64,000 nucleotides of DNA, taken from contig JARWIR010000018.1 in NCBI GenBank assembly GCA_029959085.1, positions 16,119,001 through 16,183,000 of the forward strand, given 5' to 3'. Made by a program: the position numbers and the translations under genes. The notes under the pieces are model-generated. The model made no database searches, was not told the DNA's origin, and saw only the letters and a list, made by a program, of their open reading frames with translations. Positions 44,822-55,350 of the stretch are shown here, one piece after another. Origin of the DNA: Nemophila menziesii (taxonomy: Eukaryota > Streptophyta > Magnoliopsida > Boraginales > Hydrophyllaceae). Positions within the stretch are counted from its first letter, which is position 1. Each line of letters starts with the position of its first letter.

Positions 44822-46278
44822 TGATGAATTAATTCACTCATGAGACATAATTTTAGGTGCATTATACCAATTGTTACGGGATTTACCCCGTTTTTAGTTA
44901 CTTTCTTAATTCATGCATTGATTTGGAGATTTATTACTTTTAGAGCATATTTGGTATAATTTGTGTGTTATTGTGAATCTCTTAGGTAAAATGAAATATA
45001 ATTAGATGTCAAATCAATGTCAAGGAGTTAAGAAAAGAATACCCGAGATAGAATCTAGAGTTAAAAGAAACAAAGTTGATTTAGGAAAAGGAAAACCTCC
45101 CAAAACTGTAAAGACGTCTAGTGTTTTAAAGACTTCAAAAAATGGGTTACTAATTTGAAGGAGCCCTTTCAGGATCAGATATTTCTTTGTATTTTGGTCA
45201 TTTTGATAGGTGGTACACTGAATTTGGCCAAGTAACGAAGGATATATGCTCAAATCAATCTCTAGTGTTTATTCTGTCCTATATTTCAGGAAATAAATTT
45301 GAATTGGACTTGGACTCCAAGATTTCGATATAGGGTTATATAGAACTTATAAATACTTCTAGTTATCATTTTAAATAGGTCATTTCTTAATTATTAGTAC
45401 TTAGTATAAAATAACAATATCAGGAGAAGCAAGTTGACAAGTATGTATCTATCTTTTAGTTTATTTATTTTTAATATGAACTAATTTTCCCATAACATGA
45501 GTTTTGCAAATGTATAATCTTTAAATTCTATTTTTTATGTCGATGTTATTTGAGAATAACCTTTAAATTGATTAAGCTACTTATTATTTCATATATATAT
45601 ATGTTTTATGTGCTTTAATTTAATAAATGTAGTCCTTGCTAGTGTACGAGTATAAGATGGCCCCATTAGCAGTTGGATGGTCACCCGAAAAGGGTCTTCA
45701 ATTGTAGAAACACCACATAAATGTCTAGTATGTGGTAGTGATCCTGACGGAGTTGACTAACTAGATAGTCACTAGGGTTTGAGATTAACCACCGATCATT
45801 ACACATGGTCCCTTTACACAAGTCCCCTGGTAATTGTTAGGTTGCCACCTAAGTCCATCCTGATGGGTGATAGAAGGAATATAGAATCTTGACTAATTAC
45901 TTTAAGAGCTTTAATCACCCTTATAACTGGAATATAGATTTAGAAGGATAAATGCATACTAGCAAACATAAGTCATATCTCTCATCTCCATTCTATTTAG
46001 TTTATTTATTTCCATTATTAGTTAATAATTATTCTCTCTACCATTTATCTCTGTAATTATTTTTCTTTTTATTTAGCAATTAATCTCGACTACGCTGTCT
46101 TCCCTAAACATGATTTTAGGCTAACAGACTAAATCCATGCGAACAAATCTTACTTACTAACTAAAACTTGCAAACGATATGTGCACTTGCAGTGAGTTTC
46201 TCGTGATAGTTAAGGGTGTATGTCCTTTATTATTATTATCTTATTTACCTTTTTAATTATCACACTTTTTCCCCACCA
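44822..46278 (+). repeat. LTR of a second Athila-type family with primer site
   Basis: Starts TGATGAATTAATTCAC and ends CTTTTTCCCCACCA; 1,457 bp. It is followed by TTTTTGGCGCCGCTTCCGGG (46281), a tRNA-Asp type primer site. About 125 bp of leader follow before another LTR interrupts at 46426. It contains TATAAATACTTC (about 45349), CATCCTGATGGGTG and GAATATAGAATCTTGACTA, as in the other LTRs. No 3' LTR partner is visible. Confidence 0.8.
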
Positions 46279-46425
46279 AGTTTTTGGCGCCGCTTCCGGG
46301 GATTTTTATCTCGTTAGTTATTGTGTTTAGTTTTAGTTTAATAGTTCTTAGTTGTTTCAGGTACACGAGCAAGACCATCATTCGTACACTGTGTCGCCAA
46401 GCATGCGTGTACCGTGCCAGGGTAT

Positions 46426-47726
46426 TGGTGAGTCCTTGTGTGTTATAAAATAATGCGATAAAGTTAAGGAATCACAGACCGCAAGTGTACGGTTGTCCAA
46501 GTAATAAATCGACATCAGATTCGTTCTCAGGGACGGAATAGGTACAACTCAAGTGCGAATCAATTAGTAGAATAATTTCAAATAATAGAAAGTAAAAGAT
46601 ATAAAGTTTGTTTGGTTTTTGTTGTTTAAGGACTAAAATGCAAATAAAATAAAATACTAATTTATCTAATGCAATTAAATAAGACGCAAGTAAAATAAAT
46701 ATGAGTAAACGCGAGAATGAGAAGTAGTACTTGAATAACGCAAGGGTCTCACCTAAACCTTCTTTATTAATGCTTTCTGTTAAAGGATGAATTTCTATAA
46801 TTGTGCTAATCGGTATTCTAAAATCTCCTAACCCCCGTAAGGCTGGACTTAGGAGCTCTCCTACGGTATTATAAACTCCGCCAGGATGATGGCAACTACT
46901 TTCAGATGGTTCAAGTTCTTTACCTCATTGGCTATTGGTTAGTCAAGCCTTTCAAGGTCATTGGCGAATACCAACAACAATTACTTAGGATTGAAAGATT
47001 AAAGAACCCAATTGAAGGATTGATATGACTGTTTTTGGAAGAATTTCTTCTCCAGATTCAGTTTTTTCTCTCCTTTTTGCTTCTATGATTTCTCTCTGGC
47101 GTTTATCTTGTGTGTAATATGAGTTGTCTCTTAAAAACTAAGTCTAAAGGCCTTTATATAGTGGATAGTTCAGATTGGTATCTTTTCTTAAAGGAATAGG
47201 TTAAATAAAATAAATGCCCAATCCAAATTAGAAATCCCATAACGTAACTGATGTGCAGCTGTTACTAAAACAAATGTAACTTTTGCGTCCGCACTCGGAA
47301 TCACTCCGTTCAACTTGCAAAATCTTCCTAATTCAGAGATGCAACTTCCTTATGCCACGACTCTAAGGCTGAATCAGTGGCTAAGTGGCTCAAAAACAGT
47401 GATTTGTAACAGCCTTCCAGATTTCACTCTCCTCTAGTTAATTCTTCAAATCATCTTTTCTCGCCTTTGACTTCTACACACGATCTATGAATTTAATTCC
47501 CATTTCTCCTCCTTATCTTGATGCTCCATCTAATCCATGGACCTAGGAACTTTGCACTAAAAACAAACAAATTAACGCACAAAAGATCTAAAACACAAAT
47601 AATACAAATCCAAGGGGAGAAAACGCAATATGATCAAATAAGCTTAAAAGTCTATCAAATAAGTCAATTAATCACCTAAAATGATGTCTCCTAAGGGAAT
47701 ATATTTAGACAAAAAGGGAGACATCA
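46426..47726 (-). repeat. LTR on the minus strand, third related family
   Basis: On the minus strand it starts TGATGTCTCCCTTTTTGTC and ends ACACACAAGGACTCACCA; 1,301 bp. A perfect 10-bp inverted repeat (TGATGTCTCC ... GGAGACATCA) occupies its first 50 bases. The start resembles the LTR at 16065. A TATATAAAGG box lies near 47152 (minus). The flanks GGTAT and GTACT do not give a clean target duplication. It sits between the Athila leader and a CACTA TNP2 fragment, with no internal region. Confidence 0.72.
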
Positions 47727-47729
47727 GTA

Positions 47730-50700
47730 CTCCATCCATGATGATGGTTTACTTCTCATTGAACTTTCCACCCGATTTCGGACTTCTTTGCATTTATTTC
47801 ATCGATATAGAAGACCTTCTTTACTTGCCTGGCTAAGATGAAAGGCTTCTCACTCCACCAGAATGAACCTAAGTTGATCATGGTTGCTCCCTGTTTGGAC
47901 TTCCTATTTTTCTTAATCTCGTTGGTGTTATACCATTTGCATTCGAACACGACAAACGAATAACCAACACCAAATTTGACCTTGATGATTTTGACTAACT
48001 CACCGTAAAACTTTACTTTGTCTGTGACAGTACATATACCGTAATCTTGAGTAACTCGTCGTTCATATTTTGCATGTGTAACAGATTTACCCCGTTTATA
48101 ACACTATAATCGAATCTATAAACGACACTCTGTGCACTTTTTCCCAATGTAATAAGTTCCGGTGTTACACATGCTTCTCTGGCTTGCCGCATTTCATAAA
48201 CATTTAATGAATCCCTATTAGTTCTGTTAGATTCGGAGAATGTACAAAATAGGAATTGTATATAAATTTTCATATAACCATAGAGTAAAATGTACAATGT
48301 AAATTCTTTCAACATCCGCAACAAGTACACAATAAAGACTTGTGTTTGTTGTAAAAGGAAATAATGTAATATAGCTTTAATAGTAAGGAAAATGACCTTT
48401 AAAATTACTTATACCATATATGGTTAGATCTCATCATGAGAATGTAGTAATCGATTCTCTCATTTCTTTGTAGGGAAGTGTGCACAACTACTTCTTAAAC
48501 ACTGGTAAACACTTGCTCCAAAACACGGATATTTGTTTTGGTTCTAGAATCAAATATTATATCTATCGGGTTGGATGAACTTGGTTTATTCTTCTCGTAG
48601 ATAGCGTGAGATAACTGTCAATGTCTCATCTATAATGTATCTCTATGCGATCGATCCTTCAGGCATATCTGGATCTGAATATATTCTTTGAACTTCTTCA
48701 AATACCTTTTGAACGAGTACATTCAACACACTTGAACCGAGCCACCTAAATGGGCTTCCTTATATAAGTGCATGACAAGGTGGACCATGATGTCAAAATA
48801 AGTAGGAGGAAATATCATTTCAAGCTTACACACAAGCAAAACCTCTTATGCTTTTCCTTTCTCAAGGTCAGTCATAATTAGGTTTCTTTTACAAACCTTT
48901 TAAAACACGTTGAACAACCATATTATCATATCACTCACTATTTTATCGTCAATCGATCCCAGAATACTTGCCTTAAAAAGAAATTGCATCATTATGTTAT
49001 AATATTGTGTTTTCATTCTGATTATCTTTCCCATGTCACTCAAAACTTTATTCCTCAAATAAGACACAATCCTGTCTAGAAACTTTCGCACCTTTAACCA
49101 ATAAAGAAAAGAATGTCTCTTTTGTGGGGGTGGGGGAACGCAAATTTGGCCCGCGAATGCATCCATTTATTTCGGTTTTGGAACAACCACAACTCACTCC
49201 AAATATTAAAATCTCTCAAATCATTTTTGACTTTTAAGTAATCTTTGTTTACTTTCCCATCGAGGCCCAACACGGTTTCAAACAAGTTACCACACACGTT
49301 CTTCTCACAGTGCATAAAGTCAATGTTATGTTTGAGAACGTGGACCATGATGTCAAACTAAGTTGGAAGAAATGTCATTTCAAGCTTACACATAAGAAAC
49401 ACCTATTCTGCTTTTCCTCTCTCGAGGTCGGTCATACTTAGGTTTCTTTACAAAACTTCGGAACACGTTGCACAACCCTATTATCGGATCGCTCACTAAT
49501 TTATTGTTAATCAGTCTCGGTATACTTTCCACGAAAAGAAATTGCATAATTATGTTACAATCGTGATTTCATTCTGATAATCTTTCCCATGTCACTCAAA
49601 ACTTTATTCCTCAAACAAGACGCAAACCCGTATGGAAAATTTTGCACCTTTAACCAATAAAGAAAAGACTTTCACTTTTCCGGGGGAACGCAAATTTGGC
49701 CCGCGGCTGCATCCATTTATTTTGGTTTTGGGACTACCACAACTCACTCCAAATATTAAAATCTCTCAGATCATTTCTAACTTTTTTGTTATCTTCTTTT
49801 ACTTTCCCACTGAGGCAAAAAACGATATCAAGCAAGCTATCACACACGTTCTTCTCACAGTGCATAATGTCAATGTTACATTTGAGAAGGTTTTTTGACC
49901 AATATGGTCATTTGAAGAAAATAATATTTTTCTTTCTGTTAAACTCTTCCTAACTTATTTTTTTACTCGCTTAACACTCAAATCCTTTTATTTACCTAGA
50001 ACACAAAAGGAAACCCATCAAGTTGTGTGTGAATATCTGCAAGGCTATGTTTTTTAGATGGGGGCATGTTCTTGTTTTTATCGCACGAAATTATGTTGCT
50101 TCTAAAATGATGTCGTGAAGGTAACCACCAACCATGATCAAAATAAACTATAACTGTACAAACACAGTGACAGAGTAGAATACATGCATGCGGGGCACGC
50201 TTTGTAAACTTGACGTTAACATCCTGAATATACAACCTAGCCTGGTAATTGTTGATCATAAATAACAAACAAGTATTCATGACAAATTCAGTTAGTATGT
50301 GCACATCATACATAGGGATCCCCGTAGACCACAACATCTCCAACTCATTGATAAGCAGGCATATAAAGACATCATATCTTTACCGGGAGAACGCAGACCC
50401 AAAATTAGTAAAGTAAGCATGAACATAAATAATTTCATGCATAACTATAGTGACAAGTTGTAGGCGTTTGATATAACTTACAAATGGCTATATGAGTTAT
50501 TTTGCATGGAGAAGGAAACCCCATCGATGGCCAAACCCATACGCACATTACGTGGATCACGAGCAAATTTGGGGTTGTGCTTGTCAAATATTTTCCAACT
50601 GATACCATAGATTGGATGACGTAACACATCATCGTCGGAATACTTTCCAATGTGGTGCCAAATCATGACCTTCATGGTGTGACTCGATGCGTATAGTCGT

Positions 50701-51480
50701 TGCAACCTTGGCGCAATGGAGAGGTATCGTAATTTCTTATGAGGTACTTTCTTCCCTTCTTGGATCCCACCTAGATCCACCATAAACTGGATATTTCTTG
50801 ATGTTTTTATCCTCTTTATAATATAATTCACAATCATTCAAAAAAACATCGATCGTAATGTAGCCCATACCCAAAACATTTCAAAGAAAAAAAACTGCAC
50901 TCCTAATACGATGCATGCAAATTGTCTCATTCAGGTAAAATACAAACCAACAATTGCAGTTGTACAATGAAATAGGTATTCGTCCACTTGTTCTTTACTT
51001 TGACGTATATCAACTTAACAATGAATATCAAAGAACCCATTTTTGTTGAACTAGGATAAATTCACTTTCCATTTCCTTAAACAAAGCATTAGAACAACCT
51101 CGACTTTTTATCGGAACACTCTTGTCGCCAAACTCTGTGTCACCAGAAGAACTACCGACATTAAAAGTGGGTCTCTAATCATCAAACACGTTAACTATTT
51201 ATTCATCTACAATTTTGGGGGTAGCATTATATACAGGAAATTGTGTTATTTCACCATGTTTTTTCCAAGCCTCGTATGTTGGCAAAATTCTGAACCTTAA
51301 AAGATTCCCCTGAACACTGAGTATACATTGCTTTCGATTATTCAAACAACTTACATGTAAAAAATAATAACCCGTACTATCCACATAATTTTACGCAAGC
51401 TAATAAAATCTATAACTCTGAACATATATTCTCGATTCGCGATATTCGTAGATTTAATCCACCTTTCTCCGAGAACAGAC
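47730..51480 (-). pseudogene. CACTA transposase TNP2, third copy, heavily decayed
   Basis: Minus-strand remnants in the usual order: N-terminus near 51477 (RWIKSTNIANREYM), then FRILPTYEAWKKHGE (51300), then DDVLRHPIYGISWK and RMGLAIDGVSFSMQNNSYSHL (50640-50478), YFDHGWWLPSRHHFR (50160-50090), DFMHCEKNVCGNLFETVLGL (49330), LFKASILGSIDDK (48960), a DUF4218-like stretch (48850-48560) and DUF4216 (48330-47756; LLHMQNMNDE and MFECKWYNTNE). There are many stops and frameshifts. It is a different, older lineage than copies A and B. Its middle is duplicated in tandem (next entry). Confidence 0.82.
48781..49900. repeat. Tandem duplication of about 550 bp within the TNP2 remnant
   Basis: The stretch beginning GTGGACCATGATGTCAAAAT (48781) recurs at 49340 (GTGGACCATGATGTCAAACT). 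The landmarks follow in the same order: CATTTCAAGCTTACACA, GGTTTCTTT.ACAAA, CACTCAAAACTTTATTCCTC, CAAATTTGGCCCGCG and CACACGTTCTTCTCACAGTG. The junction is at about 49339. The copies are clearly diverged (roughly 10-15 percent by eye), so the duplication is old. Confidence 0.88.
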
Positions 51481-51869
51481 TAAATCAAATAAAACAAATA
51501 ACGTATAAATGCGGCGATCAAAATAACTTTTTGTAAATAAATATAAAGTATTAGATTATTTATATAAGCTACCTTCATACACAATATATATCTATAATTA
51601 AAAACGGAAGCATACAAAAATTTAAAGCATATATATTCGAGAAAGATTGAATTCGAGAAAATTATATTTATTGGAAAATTATCGGGTAATTTGATTTCAG
51701 ATGGGCCCACATGTGGAGGAAAAGGTTGTGTTCTCTTGTAATGGATCGGCGGACCTTCGGTAACGTGGATTGGTGACGGGAAAGATGGAATTTTTTACTA
51801 GGGTTTGGTATTTGGGGGTCGAAAAGGTTTAATAGTGGCTCAAATTTGTCAAGTTTCTGCACTAAATTC

Positions 51870-52000
51870 GTGCAGATCATTAGCGATGTCATACAGTCGT
51901 CACTAGTATTCACCTTTTAGTCATATTTCAATGGCGATGACAAGATGTGCTGCTAATAAGAAAGTAAATTTAGCGACGACAATTGTTGTCGCTAATGAGA
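51870..52000. repeat. CACTA subterminal fragment with AGCGACGAC palindrome
   Basis: Motifs TTAGCGATG, GTCGTCACTAG and TGGCGATGAC lead to a near-perfect palindrome at 51970-51995 (TTAGCGACGACAA then TTGTTGTCGCTAA). It lies at the N-terminal side of the third TNP2, where an element end is expected, but no CACTA terminus follows. Confidence 0.6.
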
Positions 52001-52619
52001 AGTTTATCAAATACCAATCGTTCATGAAAGTATAATTTCAACCACACCCACCAATATCAAATACCAATCGTTCATGAAAGTTTAATTTCAAACCATAAAA
52101 AAACGAACGGTTCATGACCAACTCGGACTCTTATTCTATAAATTAGACAAACAAGTCTTAACATCCCTAACCTAGATCATTGGGAGCTCGGCTCGCCTTG
52201 TTTAAATTTGAGTTTAGCTCGACTCATTTCGTTTAAATTCTCCTCTCGACTCGTCTAGAGAAGTTAAACAAACAGGTTGATACATCTAGTATTCCTTTCG
52301 GTTCTCCTCGTTTACCATCCTCGTTAAAGGCAAGATTAAATTTTTTTTTTTACTATTTATATAAGAATTATCTTCTAATTTTTTCCTTTTTTGGGAATAC
52401 ATACCCTTTAGGGTAAAAGTGTTATTCTTGGATTTTTTTAAAAGTCTGGGACTGACACTGCCCTAATCTGTGCCTTTAACCCATTTATTTTGTGTAACTG
52501 AAAATCGTATTAATAATTAAATATAGAGGAGATTGACAAAAAAAAGAAATTAAATATAGAGGAGAAACACTACTACTCACCACAACGCCGTCTCGAAGAG
52601 AACGTTGGAAGAAACCGAG
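52001..52619. other. Unassigned spacer with small tandem repeats
   Basis: Includes a roughly 40-bp tandem repeat (ATCAAATACCAATCGTTCAT at 52008 and 52055), a stretch rich in GCTCGGCTCG / GCTCGACTC (52190-52260) typical of unclassified plant repeats, and a duplicated AAATATAGAGGAGA (52519 and 52552). No gene was found. Confidence 0.5.
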
Positions 52620-53509
52620 GTATTATTTCTTCCACAAAACCCACATTTTAATTTTTATTTATTAATTTAATAGGTGTTTTCATATAAATATATTACCTTT
52701 GCAATTATCAAATTTAATAGCTAATTTCGTTAAGTGTTTGAGAACGCATAATGGGTTAATCCCAATTTGATTTCGTTTCATATGTTTGGATTTGGGATAA
52801 TTATTATTTGAATCAAATTGGGTAAATTATATTTTTCTTTAATTTGCAATTTATTTACTATTATTGGCCTGATCAATTGATAATAGGACTTAGTATCTAG
52901 GTTATTCCAATTAGTGGCAGTTGGATCACCCTTACGGGGGGTCTGGGTACAGAACTAATTAACGAATATAGGTTAGAAATTATTTGACTCCGACGAGCTT
53001 AATTAAACCTATGGCCTATTGGGTAATTTAGACTTAGTCACTTGAGAGTGGACTATAATCACCCTGACGGGGTTTGTAGCAGAGTAGCTCCTTAGTCCAC
53101 CCTGACGGGGGTAAGGAGAATTTCGAGTCCCGACCAATATAAATTTACCAATTTGTCCCTTAAACAATGTATGAAATGAATGATAATTAGGTGAAATCCT
53201 TGCGTCTCTCAAGTACTGCCTTCTCCTCTTGCGTAAACACTTTATTTTCTTGTGTCTAGTTATTTACTTGCATTACTTTAGCATTTTAATTCATTGTCTT
53301 AGCATTAGAGAACCAAACAAACAATTCTAAAAATCATTTACTTGTTTTCACGTGCAATTAACTACTATCTGATAAGCATTAGAGTCAACCATTCTGTCCC
53401 TGAGAATGAATCTGTATTATCACTTATATTACTTGGGACAACCGTACACGTGCAGTTGTGGTTCTCTTTGCCTTATTGCATTTATTTTAGAACACACAAA
53501 GGACCACCA
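52620..53509 (+). repeat. 3' portion of an LTR related to 16065-17595
   Basis: Matches the downstream half of the LTR at 16700-17595: TAATGGGTTAATCCCAATTT, TTGGATTTGGGA, three CCTGACGGGG-type motifs (52928, 53062, 53100), GAGTCCCGACCAATA and the end AACACACAAAGGACCACCA. The 5' half is missing or too diverged. It runs directly into a CACTA TNP1 fragment. Confidence 0.75.
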
Positions 53510-53529
53510 CTTATCATCATTGCACTGTC

Positions 53530-53989
53530 ACTGTTGCATAAGGAATAAGTGGAGGCGGTAATTGAGGTGGCCCGACAAGGAATGGGTGAAGGGACCCGGA
53601 GTCTGGTGCCTGGAGTTGTACCTCCACCTAAGGCCAAATCCTCGACGAGTGCTTCTGATCAACTATCAGCTAAGATAATCAAGGACTTTTACACGATGAT
53701 GACGTCCATCAACGAATATCTTCTCTCTTTCGGCAATAAGTCATTCAATCTAGAGGAAGAAGTATCTCGATCCACTAGCTCCACAGCTTCCACCGGACAC
53801 ACGAGCCAGACCCTCGAGGAACGGTTGCCTGGCATCCTCGACTTTCTTGTCGGTGCAGTGCAGATTAAGGGCTATTTGTTCAGGTATCTCCCTCGGCTAC
53901 TCCAGATACCGGTCCTTCCAATCTTTCTCGTTCGAATCCTTCTATTTCCGATCCTTGTCCTTCAGCTAGCCCGCCAAACTAGCCACTAA
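53530..53989 (+). pseudogene. CACTA TNP1-like C-terminal fragment
   Basis: From about 53549, VIEVARQGMGEGTRSLVPGV, then a lysine/serine linker and FYTMMTSINEYLLSF follow the pattern of the TNP1 last exon at 26552 (QEVMKPAKSRHWIPSIGAVF then IFDGMNEHRAI) and at 7200. The acidic tail is not preserved; after about 53860 the residues look frameshifted. An LTR fragment replaces the upstream exons. Confidence 0.6.
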
Positions 53990-54329
53990 GGCTTAGAGAC
54001 GAGAAAGTTTTTGATGATGAACATGAAGATAAGACCCGAGTTTGATTTTGTATGTAACATTGACTTACATGTAATATTGACTTTTACAGTTAACTTTTAC
54101 GTTTCATTTTTTACTTTTGACTTTATATTATATTCGCCAAGTTTGACTTTTATGTAAATAAAATATTGCGTTCGTTTTTATTTTATTGGTTTATCGGATT
54201 TATTTAATAATTAGAAAATTAAATATTACAATTGATAAAACTAAAACAACAATTAAAACATTAATAAATAAAAAACCGTAATAGAAAGAAAAAAGAATAA
54301 TTAAAAATTAAAAATTACATATACTAGTG
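53990..54329. other. CACTA 3' noncoding spacer
   Basis: AT-rich sequence with repeated TTGACTTT(A/T)ACGT / AACTTTTACG units near 54058-54150, similar in style to the AAAGTCAAA units downstream of the TNP1 genes at 5920 and 26020-26130. No gene. Confidence 0.45.
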
Positions 54330-54530
54330 AGGACAACGTCCTTGTAAAATAAGAACAACAAGTACTCACGAAATACTACATAATTCACTAGAACAATTGT
54401 ACTCACGCAAAAAACTATTTTGTAAGGATATTAATCCTCGCTGGGAGGACTTTTATCCTAACGAGAGATAGGCTACCTTCCGAAATGAGCGCCCAAGTCC
54501 TCCCTTATGTAGTTTTTTGCTACGAATTTT
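54330..54530. repeat. CACTA subterminal repeats, GAGGACAA/TTGTCCTC type
   Basis: Motifs GTGAGGACAACGTCCTTGT (54335), TACTCACG (54372, 54402), AATCCTCGCTGGGAGGAC (54434) and AAGTCCTCCC (54493) form inverted pairs. Together with the TNP1 fragment they mark the remains of a CACTA whose motif resembles that at 5365-5760. The end near 54505 (TTATGTAGT) lacks a complete terminus. Confidence 0.6.
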
Positions 54531-54993
54531 TAGTCAGGAATTTTTTGCAATTTCATGTCTTTGTTAAAGAAAAAATGCTGCATTCGTGATGATTTTTTTA
54601 GTTTTTTGAGATGACAAAAATTCATTGCGAAGCAGTGTTCTTGTACAAAATGTCATTTTGTGTCTCATAATATTATTATCTTAGAAAGATGGGATGCATT
54701 TTCATATAACTTATGATATTCGGATATTTGTAACTAATGAAAAGGAATCCTTTAAAGAAAAAAAAAATCCTTAGTTCTTGATAAATATTATTGTGTATGA
54801 ATTTTTTGTAATGGACTATATATATTAGCAATAACATAATTCAGGCAAAGTTTAATTTTACTATCTGAAACGTTTATTTATAATGGAAATCAACGAGATC
54901 ATACAACCTTTTTTGATAGTCCAATTATACATAGTCTTGGGAGAAACCAACCTCATATATATTTATAATAATCATAACTTAAAGTAACTTATT

Positions 54994-55188
54994 TTATATG
55001 TTTATTTTATGTACATCAGCTTCGTGGTTCGCCTTCTTAGTAGAAGTCTTGAAGAAGTTGTTGCATTGTGAAACACTGCATTTGTATTCATCTTTCCCGT
55101 GGACTGAGGTGTTATGACTCTTGAACGCATTTTCTAAAGTAAATCTTTGATTGCAAGTATAGCAAATGAATTGAGGAGGAGGATCCAT
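54994..55188 (-). CDS. Small protein with two C2H2 zinc fingers
   Basis: A 64-codon frame starting at 55188 with MDPPPQFICYTCNQRF. Finger 1 is C-x2-C-x12-H-x4-5-H (CYTC ... SHNTSVH). Finger 2 is C-x4-C-x12-H-x4-H (CSVSQC ... HEADVH). The two are joined by GKDEYK, close to the usual linker. The protein has no other domain. Upstream on the minus strand there is a likely 5'UTR intron (55193-55277) and a TATA box at about 55342, so it has the parts of a real gene. Two fingers with short spacing suggest binding to nucleic acid or protein; I cannot name a family. It may be a very short host gene or a fragment of a longer zinc-finger gene. Confidence 0.75.
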   Translation of the reverse strand: MDPPPQFICYTCNQRFTLENAFKSHNTSVHGKDEYKCSVSQCNNFFKTSTKKANHEADVHKINI

Positions 55189-55192
55189 CGAT

Positions 55193-55277
55193 CTGTAAGC
55201 AAAAACAATTCAAGAAAAATTAATGTAAGCAACAAATGAAAATCAGCATAATATAATACAATATTCAATATTGTAAC
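55193..55277 (-). other. 5'UTR intron of the zinc-finger gene
   Basis: On the minus strand the donor GCGAG|GTTACAATA (55277) and the acceptor TTTGCTTACAG|ATCG (55193) bracket an 85-bp AT-rich stretch ending four bases before the ATG codon. The length and T-rich acceptor are typical of plant introns. Confidence 0.7.
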
Positions 55278-55329
55278 CTCGCAGCTGCTAAGTTGCTGAG
55301 TTGAAGAAGTGATGTGATAAAGGATCGCT

Positions 55330-55350
55330 AGAGAGGGGGTTTATAAACAA
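55330..55350 (-). promoter_or_regulatory. TATA box of the zinc-finger gene
   Basis: On the minus strand TTTATAAACCCCCTCTCTAG lies about 40-70 bases upstream of the inferred first exon (GCAACTTAGCAGCTGCGAG). This is a standard TATA position. Confidence 0.6.
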
